Position numbers and translations under genes: made by a program
Source: Faecalibacterium sp. I4-3-84
GTDB taxonomy: Bacteria > Bacillota > Clostridia > Oscillospirales > Ruminococcaceae
Assembly: GCF_023347255.1 (NCBI RefSeq)
Contig: NZ_CP094466.1
Coordinates: 1,240,001 to 1,304,000, forward strand
Direction: 5' to 3'
DNA length: 64,000 nt
Shown here: in pieces, positions 59,401-64,000 of the stretch
Numbering within the stretch: the first letter of the stretch is position 1
Layout of the letters: each line of letters starts with the position of its first letter
Notes under the pieces: model-generated
What the model saw: the letters and a program-made list of their open reading frames with translations, nothing else
Told to the model about the DNA's origin: nothing
Database searches by the model: none

Positions 59401-59979
59401 AGTCTTCTGGGCCACAGTCAGCACGGCCACATGGAGGCCGTGGGCTACGACCTCTACGTGAAGATGCTGGGGCAGGCCATCGCCCGGGCCAAGGGCGAAC
59501 CTGTCCGGCGGGACAAGAGTGAATGCCTTGTGGACCTGCGGGTGGATGCCTTCATCCCGGAGAAATATATCGCAGACGGCCCGGGCCGCATTGAAGCTTA
59601 CAAGCGCATTGCCGCCATCCAGACGGCAGAGGATGCCGCCGATGTGCTGGACGAGCTCATCGACCGCTACGGAGACCCGCCGCCCTCGGTGAGCGATCTG
59701 GTCAACGTGTCGCTGGTACGCGTGCAGGCCAGCACTGTGGGCGTGACCGAAGTGACCCAGAAAAAGGACACCCTCACCCTGCAGCTGGAAAGTCTGGATC
59801 TGCCCATGATCCGGGGCCTGCTGGTGGCCTTCAATGGCCGCGTCACCGCCGGTGCAGGCAACCGGCCCTATCTCTCGGTCACGCTTCAGCCCGACGAAAA
59901 GCCGCTGGAGCTGCTGCAAAGCATCCTCAAGGCGATGGCCGAGATCCTTGCCTCCGCCGAGCAAAAACAAACATCATAG
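56497..59979 (+). CDS. mfd: Transcription-repair coupling factor Mfd
   Basis: Removes RNA polymerase stalled at DNA damage and recruits UvrA. The 1160-aa protein is full length: a UvrB-like N-terminal region (to about 380) and the RNA-polymerase-interacting domain (about 480-560, KPGDYVVHQSHGIGMYAGI). The RecG-like helicase follows, with Walker A RLLCGDVGVGKTEVALRAAF, the DEEQRFGVKHKEKLK box and the TLSATPIPRTLNMAMSG motif. The C-terminal TRCF domain has RIEAYKRIAAIQT. GAAAGGAGG precedes the ATG. The lipoprotein gene begins 10 bases after its stop. Confidence 0.96.
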   Translation: MYEALLKATPEYQKIAASFAQPGPAALFGLPPAGRALLYAALQKDLGRVLCIVTPGEAEATHFADDLKALGLSAAVFPPRDFMLRPVEGAGREYEYRRLSVLGSLAGGRLNAVCVPAEALLQYTVPRDEFLKNTLTLKPGMVYNREGLVARLFAAGYVRRSQVDGPGQFSVRGDIVDIYAPDMRQPARVEYWDDEIDSISSFDLLTQRRDSALEKIYLSPAREVLFGDTAETAEALRAAIKKARGRHRTALEKATEADLAQLDSGLMPEAMDKYYGLRYPSPATLLDHLDTPLFILDEVGGIRDAQKATEFRRSEELTGLLEEGVLCPGLDVLYQTMDDLAAAAQKQSTLLCENFLRGMNEFKLKDLINAEAFAAPNWNGDLVSLREDLDPLIAQGYAVTLFSGTPKGAAALTRDLADKGYSVSMSRDVRPTKGIVQVLPGHLTAGCTFPFAHAAVLSSRRHGLEEETAAETKKRKKNKNALSSLSDIKPGDYVVHQSHGIGMYAGIQRLEVQGATKDYLKVQYSGSDVLYVPVTQLDLLSRYTAPGDEEKVKLAKLGGAEWQRTRAKVKKATEEMAQELIELYARRRQATGYAFPPDGDWQRDFETRFDYDETDDQLNATAEIKQDMEKGWPMDRLLCGDVGVGKTEVALRAAFKCVMGGKQCAILAPTTLLAWQHYNTILSRMEAFPVKVEMMSRFRTAKQQKETLRGLQSGSVDIVVGTHRLLSKDVKFHDLGLVIIDEEQRFGVKHKEKLKENFIGVDMLTLSATPIPRTLNMAMSGIRDLSTIEQPPIERQPVETFVLEYNDVILAEAMKKELARGGQVYYLHNRVDNIEACAAHVSKLVPGARIGIAHGKMTEEELNPVWQHLLNGEIDILVCTTLIETGIDVRNCNTLIIEDADRMGLAQLYQIRGRVGRSGRKAYAYFTFRRDKTLTDIAQKRLSAIREFTAFGSGFRIAMRDLQIRGAGSLLGHSQHGHMEAVGYDLYVKMLGQAIARAKGEPVRRDKSECLVDLRVDAFIPEKYIADGPGRIEAYKRIAAIQTAEDAADVLDELIDRYGDPPPSVSDLVNVSLVRVQASTVGVTEVTQKKDTLTLQLESLDLPMIRGLLVAFNGRVTAGAGNRPYLSVTLQPDEKPLELLQSILKAMAEILASAEQKQTS

Positions 59980-59989
59980 GAGCATTGCC

Positions 59990-61108
59990 ATGAAAAAGAA
60001 ACTTCTCGCGCTGATCTGCGCACTTGCACTGGTGTTCAGCCTTGTGGGCTGCACCATTTCCGCCCCGGACACCGTGGGCAGCATCGGTGATTTTGAGATC
60101 ACCTCCGGCATGTATCTACTGGCACAGTACGGTGCTTACCAGCAGGCCGCCCAGCTTGCCGGCACCGATCAGGACACCACCGACGTAAAAGCCTTCCTGA
60201 AAGAGACCATCACCACCGACTCTGACAGCGGCGAGACCGCAGTTGTGAGCGACTATGTGGCCCAGAAAACGCAGGAAACGTTGGAAACGCTGGCCGCTGT
60301 GGATGCCCGCTTCAAGGCGCTGGGCGGTGAGCTGACCGACGAGCAGATCGCCACTGCCGACCGTTATGCCCAGCAGATGATGGACCAGTACGGCGACACC
60401 TACACCGCCAACGGCATCGGCCTGGAGACCGTCAAGGCATATGAACGTCTGCAGGTGGAGCACACCGCCCTGCTGGATATGGTCTACGGCCCGGACGGCG
60501 AGGCCCCGGTGGAGGACGACGAGCTGACCAGCCATCTGGACGACAGCATGTATGAGATCTGCTACATCAGCATCCCGCTGTACAATACCAGCACCTACGC
60601 CTTTGCGGACGATGACCAGAAGGCCGAGATGCTCAAGCTGGCACAGGCCGCTGCCGACAGCGTCAACGCCGCAGGCGGCGAGACGGTCTCGGATCAGGTG
60701 AGTGTCCTGCATGAGGCCGCACAGAATGCCCTGCCGGACATCTACGCTGTGCTGGACAGCGAAACTTCCGACGACAGCGCCAGCGTCCAGACCGAGCTGC
60801 TGACCGAGAGCGATGTTGCTTCGGCCTTTACGCAGGATGGCGCAGCCGATGCTCTGCGCAGCCTTTCCTACGGCGAAGCCGCTGCCGTGCAGATCAACAG
60901 CTACACCCTGCTCCTGATGGTGCGTGTAGACCCGCTGAGCGTTTCCTCGCTGGACGACCTGCGCAGCCAGATCCTGAGCGATATGAAGGGCGGCGAGCTG
61001 GACGACGCACTGGCCGCAGGCGGTGCAGAGCTGGCACACGATCTGGACAGCTCTGCCATGAACAAGCTGCCCGCCAAAAAGATCGTGAACAACAGCGCCA
61101 ACAACTGA
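59990..61108 (+). CDS. PrsA/SurA-like foldase lipoprotein
   Basis: A 372-aa secreted lipoprotein. The signal peptide (KKKLLALICALALVFSLVGC) ends in a lipobox, with cysteine about residue 20. The SurA/PrsA-like N-terminal domain (GSIGDFEITSGMYLL...) is followed by a helical region and an acidic, weakly conserved middle where the parvulin domain would be; no clear PPIase signature is visible. Its position directly behind mfd is common in Clostridia. It probably helps fold exported proteins. The start used is the ATG behind TAGGAGC; the frame is open earlier only within mfd. Confidence 0.82.
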   Translation: MKKKLLALICALALVFSLVGCTISAPDTVGSIGDFEITSGMYLLAQYGAYQQAAQLAGTDQDTTDVKAFLKETITTDSDSGETAVVSDYVAQKTQETLETLAAVDARFKALGGELTDEQIATADRYAQQMMDQYGDTYTANGIGLETVKAYERLQVEHTALLDMVYGPDGEAPVEDDELTSHLDDSMYEICYISIPLYNTSTYAFADDDQKAEMLKLAQAAADSVNAAGGETVSDQVSVLHEAAQNALPDIYAVLDSETSDDSASVQTELLTESDVASAFTQDGAADALRSLSYGEAAAVQINSYTLLLMVRVDPLSVSSLDDLRSQILSDMKGGELDDALAAGGAELAHDLDSSAMNKLPAKKIVNNSANN

Positions 61109-61123
61109 GAGCTGCTGTAACAT

Positions 61124-61168
61124 AAAACTCCCTCAGTCATCGCTGCGTGATGACTGAGGGAGTTTTTT
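61124..61168. terminator. Bidirectional terminator between the foldase and the GH2 gene
   Basis: AAAACTCCCTCAGTCATC and GATGACTGAGGGAGTTTT form an 18-bp stem with T tracts both ways. The CTCAGTCATCGC portion matches the right end of the MITE at 56.3-56.5 kb, so it may be a shortened relative. Confidence 0.9.
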
Positions 61169-61171
61169 CTT

Positions 61172-62941
61172 TTACCGCGTCACTTTTGCGAACTCTGCGG
61201 CAAGGGCAGCATTCACCGAGCGGACGGCATTGGCATCCGGCTTGATCTCGGCCCGGTCATAGGTGAACAGACCGTTCACCTCATCTTCCACATCCGTCAG
61301 CTGGGTGTACACCAGCGCCGAGAGTCCTTTTTTGAGCTGCGGCAGCACCGTGCCCAATTGCAGCTTTTTGCAGCGGGCGGTCAGGTCTGCGCGGCTCTTG
61401 GCCGTGCCGTAGCCGTAGGTTTTGCCCGGTGCTTCGTGCCCCGGCATGGGCCATGCAATACCGCCGTATTCACTCAAGGCCACGGTACGGCTTCCGGGCT
61501 TTACATGCAGCGGATAGAAATAGTTGTGGATGGAGCACACATCTCCGCCGCCCTGATCATACCAACCGCTGGCCTCGTCCACAAGGCGGGTATCGTCCAG
61601 CGTGCGGATGGCCTGCACTGCCCCGGCCGCATCAAACTGGCCCCAGCCTTCGTTGAAGGGCACCCAGCAGCCGATGCACGGATGGCAGCGCAGGGCTTCC
61701 ACGGTGGCTTGCAACTCTTTGCGGTATGTTTCCCGGCTGGATGCTTTTCCGCGGCTCAGCAGGCCCCAGAGCGGCTCTGCGTCGGGCAGGCGGCGCACAA
61801 GGGGCTGCAGCACATTGGTCAGGTAGGTGACGAACCACAGGTTGTATCTGCTGCCGCCGTTCACCATGTCCTGCCAGACCACAAGGCCCAGCCTGTCGCA
61901 GTGGTAGTACCAGCGCTGCGGCTCGATCTTGGCGTGCTTGCGCAGCAGGTTGAATCCCAGCGCTTTCACCTCGCTCAGCTCCCGCTCCACCGCCGCATCG
62001 GAAGGCGGGGTATACAGGCCCTGCGGCCAGTAGCCCTGGTCCAGCAGGCCGTTGAGCAGGATGGGCTTTCCGTTCAGGCAGAAGCGCAGCACGCCCCGCG
62101 CATCCGGCTCACAGCTCCACTTGCGCAGGGCAAAGTAGCTGTGCACGGTGTCGAACTGCTCCTCCCCTCCCTGCGTGGTACCCACGGTCAGGTCATACAA
62201 AAACGGGGTATCCGGGCTCCACGGAAAGAAATGTTCCTCCGGGATGTTCAGCGTCACCTCGCCGTCCCGGTCCGCTTCGTCGCTGCCCCAGTCCTCGGCA
62301 ATGGTCACGCCCCCGGCCCGCACCACGGCCCACAGGTTCACCGCACCGCCGGGCATGGAAGTATGGGCTTTCACGGTCACGGTGCGGGCATCGTAGTCCG
62401 GCGTGACCGTGAGCGACTGGATGTAGTTTTCCGGCACACGCTCCATCCAGACCGTCTGCCAGATGCCGCTCTGGGCCGGATAGAACATGCCGCCGGGCTT
62501 CAGGGTCTGCTTGCCCCGTGCCTGCGTGCCGCTGTCCGTAGGGTCCTGCACAGCCACCCACAGGCTGTTGCGGCCCGTATCGTTGAGCTGGGCGGTGACA
62601 TCCAGTGTGAAGGGCCAGTAGCCGCCCCGATGGCCACCCACCAGATGGCCGTTCACCTGCACCGCACAGGCATCGTCCACCGCGCCGAAGTGCAGCAGCA
62701 CCCGACCCCCTTCTCCCGGAGGGGGAGCAAAGGTGCAGTGGTAGTGCAGCCACTGGCCGGGCTGCAGGGTGCGGCCCACGCCGGAGGCCTTTGTTTCCGG
62801 AGAGTAGGGCACCAGAATGCTGCCGTCCCACGCAGCGGGGTATTCTGCTGTCTGAGTAATGGCGTACTTCCACAGGCCGTTCAGGTTCTCATAGCTGTCC
62901 CGGCGCATAGCCGGGCGAGGATATTCCGGGAGTGGGTGCAT
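61172..62941 (-). CDS. Glycoside hydrolase family 2 protein (beta-galactosidase/beta-glucuronidase type)
   Basis: A 589-aa cytoplasmic enzyme (no signal peptide). The sugar-binding domain comes first (NLNGLWKYAI, VLLHFGAVDDACAVQVNGHLVGGHRGGYWPF), then the immunoglobulin-like domain. The TIM barrel has the acid/base glutamate in CWVPFNEGWGQFD and the nucleophile in VALSEYGG. It is shorter than LacZ and closer to the compact GH2 enzymes of gut Firmicutes. The sugar cannot be read from sequence. It is transcribed alone and converges on the foldase gene. Confidence 0.92.
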   Translation of the reverse strand: MHPLPEYPRPAMRRDSYENLNGLWKYAITQTAEYPAAWDGSILVPYSPETKASGVGRTLQPGQWLHYHCTFAPPPGEGGRVLLHFGAVDDACAVQVNGHLVGGHRGGYWPFTLDVTAQLNDTGRNSLWVAVQDPTDSGTQARGKQTLKPGGMFYPAQSGIWQTVWMERVPENYIQSLTVTPDYDARTVTVKAHTSMPGGAVNLWAVVRAGGVTIAEDWGSDEADRDGEVTLNIPEEHFFPWSPDTPFLYDLTVGTTQGGEEQFDTVHSYFALRKWSCEPDARGVLRFCLNGKPILLNGLLDQGYWPQGLYTPPSDAAVERELSEVKALGFNLLRKHAKIEPQRWYYHCDRLGLVVWQDMVNGGSRYNLWFVTYLTNVLQPLVRRLPDAEPLWGLLSRGKASSRETYRKELQATVEALRCHPCIGCWVPFNEGWGQFDAAGAVQAIRTLDDTRLVDEASGWYDQGGGDVCSIHNYFYPLHVKPGSRTVALSEYGGIAWPMPGHEAPGKTYGYGTAKSRADLTARCKKLQLGTVLPQLKKGLSALVYTQLTDVEDEVNGLFTYDRAEIKPDANAVRSVNAALAAEFAKVTR

Positions 62942-63150
62942 GGTTTCACCGCCTTTGATTTGTTGGTTTCATTCTAGCACAGGGCGGGTGGCTTGTATAG
63001 ACTGAGCAGCAACGATTTGGAACTGCCGCCGCGTTCGCTTTGGACGAGTTGTGGCACCCAGCGTCTGCTGCGGCCCTTGAGCGGGCCTTGCATCCTGCTG
63101 GCCACGGCCCCACGCGATTACGCTCTGCACCGGAAGCATTTTCCACATAC

Positions 63151-63193
63151 AAAAAGGCTACTGCACCAAATGGCGCAGCAGCCTTTGTTTTTG
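63151..63193 (-). terminator. Terminator of tatC
   Basis: AAAGGCT-ACTGC pairs imperfectly with GCAGC-AGCCTTT; T tracts flank both sides. The remaining bases between this hairpin and the GH2 start show no gene. Confidence 0.75.
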
Positions 63194-63225
63194 CAATGAT
63201 AAAACAGAAAACCAGAAGTCAGAGC

Positions 63226-63990
63226 TTACTCTTCGTCCTCGCCCTCATCCTCGTCGTCTTCGTCATCATCGTCCTCTTTCGGCTTATAGAAGATGCCGCT
63301 CAGGAGGATGCTGATGAAGTACAGCAGCACCATGGGGCCGGCCACCATGCACTGAGACACGATATCCGGCGGGGTGACAACGGCCGCGATAAAGAAGATG
63401 ATCACGATGGCAACGCCGCGCACCTGCTTGAGCAGCTGCGGGTTGATAATGCCCATCTTGGACAGGATGATGGTGATCAGAGGCATCTCAAACACGCAGC
63501 CAAAAATGATGAACATGGTCAAGCAGAGGTTGACATAGCTCTCGATACTGGTGGTGGTCTGGATGTACTCGGCACCCTCGATGCCGGTGCTGAGGAAACG
63601 CAGCATGAAGGGCATCATGAGCTTGTAGGCGAACAGCACGCCCACGCAGAACAGGATAAGGCCCAGCAGCATGACCAGCTTGAAGAAGGTGCTCTCGCTC
63701 CGTTTCAGACCCGGCCTTGCAAATGCATAGATGTGGTAGAACGCCACCGGCACAGTGACCACCACGCCTGCCAGAATGGAGACGCGGAAATACTGCATCA
63801 GCTTTTCCTGCGGGGCAATGGAAACAAACTCGTAATAGTCGCGGCCCATGGCAGTGAGCAGATCGATCAGACGGTCGGCGTATGCCAGCGAGACCACAAC
63901 ACCCACCACGAACACCACCGCGCAGATGATCAGCCTGTTCCGCAGTTCTTTCAGATGGCCGGTCAGCGTCATGCTGCCGTCCTCTGCCAT
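63226..63990 (-). CDS. tatC: Sec-independent protein translocase TatC
   Basis: The membrane core of the twin-arginine export pathway. The 254-aa protein has six hydrophobic segments, the N-terminal LTGHLKELRNRLIICAVVF and FYHIYAFARPGLKRSE. FGCVFEMPLITIIL follows with the functionally important glutamate in the third segment. The tail is highly acidic (about 16 consecutive Asp/Glu-rich residues), which is unusual. The start is near the window edge: ATG 63990 has no visible ribosome site, and ATG 63972 behind GCAGAGGA is an alternative. A DctP protein in this window carries a twin-arginine signal it could export. Confidence 0.92.
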   Translation of the reverse strand: MAEDGSMTLTGHLKELRNRLIICAVVFVVGVVVSLAYADRLIDLLTAMGRDYYEFVSIAPQEKLMQYFRVSILAGVVVTVPVAFYHIYAFARPGLKRSESTFFKLVMLLGLILFCVGVLFAYKLMMPFMLRFLSTGIEGAEYIQTTTSIESYVNLCLTMFIIFGCVFEMPLITIILSKMGIINPQLLKQVRGVAIVIIFFIAAVVTPPDIVSQCMVAGPMVLLYFISILLSGIFYKPKEDDDDEDDEDEGEDEE

Positions 63991-64000
63991 GACTTCGGCT

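Noticed and set aside
56887-59970. A 1027-codon minus-strand open frame opposite mfd
   Set aside because: Antisense shadow of mfd with low-complexity His/Gly/Val composition; the true gene has all Mfd motifs.
62993-63199. Small plus-strand frame between GH2 and tatC
   Set aside because: No ribosome site or homology; it runs through the tatC terminator hairpin.

Overview
The window looks like a chromosomal segment of a gut Firmicute of the Oscillospiraceae, most like Faecalibacterium. The grounds are GC-rich coding sequence with strong AGGAGG ribosome sites, textbook sigma-A promoters (TTGACA/TATAAT, 17-bp spacers), low-GC Gram-positive families (IreB, YitT, AcpS, PrsA-like lipoprotein next to Mfd), a phosphotransferase (PTS) beta-glucoside operon, and a palindromic 'CCCTCTCAGTC' element of the type I recall from these genomes. 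The species call is inference; no rRNA gene is present.

Layout. 1-8.7 kb is housekeeping: a YitT-like membrane protein (cut by the window edge), tRNA-Pro(UGG), citrate synthase behind a long structured RNA leader, a MarR regulator, an LrgAB pair, an Rrf2 Fe-S-type regulator divergent from cysK, a tRNA-dihydrouridine synthase, IreB, AcpS and a MazF-type toxin with no visible antitoxin. 8.9-12.9 kb carries nagA, an agr-like LytTR regulator/GHKL kinase pair and a LemA-like protein. 13.1-19.5 kb holds an AEC transporter and a complete PTS operon (PRD regulator, IIA, IIB, IIC, 6-phospho-beta-glucosidase). 19.8-20.7 kb is mobile-element debris: an Rpn-family fragment cut by an IS110-type remnant.

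21.1-37.8 kb is one long minus-strand catabolic operon of 17 genes. It starts from a LacI-type operator/promoter region and encodes a CoA-transferase, enoyl-CoA hydratase, TRAP transporter (P, Q, M), an unusual shikimate-dehydrogenase homologue, an M24 pseudo-peptidase, a KduI/IolB-like isomerase, a pentulose-phosphate epimerase-like enzyme, two paralogous SDRs, an FAD flavoprotein, its own LacI regulator, a PanE-like reductase, three MaoC hot-dog proteins and a cupin. The mixture of sugar-acid and acyl-CoA enzymes fits no pathway I recognise and is the strongest candidate for an undescribed metabolic system.

38.4-51.6 kb is a lower-GC accessory island rich in defence-like genes: a PIN-like membrane protein, an ATPase/DUF4869 pair, a frameshifted AlbA_2/RecG-like gene, a RloA/RloB (AbiL-like) pair and a translationally coupled three-gene unit of unknown function. 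A short repeat recurs between stop codon and terminator of several minus-strand genes here and at 13 and 19.7 kb. Its best copies encode, in the minus direction, the same C-terminal residues as ppdK, the gene bordering the island.

51.7-64 kb returns to core genes: ppdK, a GlmU-type beta-helix protein, pth, mfd, a PrsA/SurA-like lipoprotein, a GH2 glycosidase and tatC.
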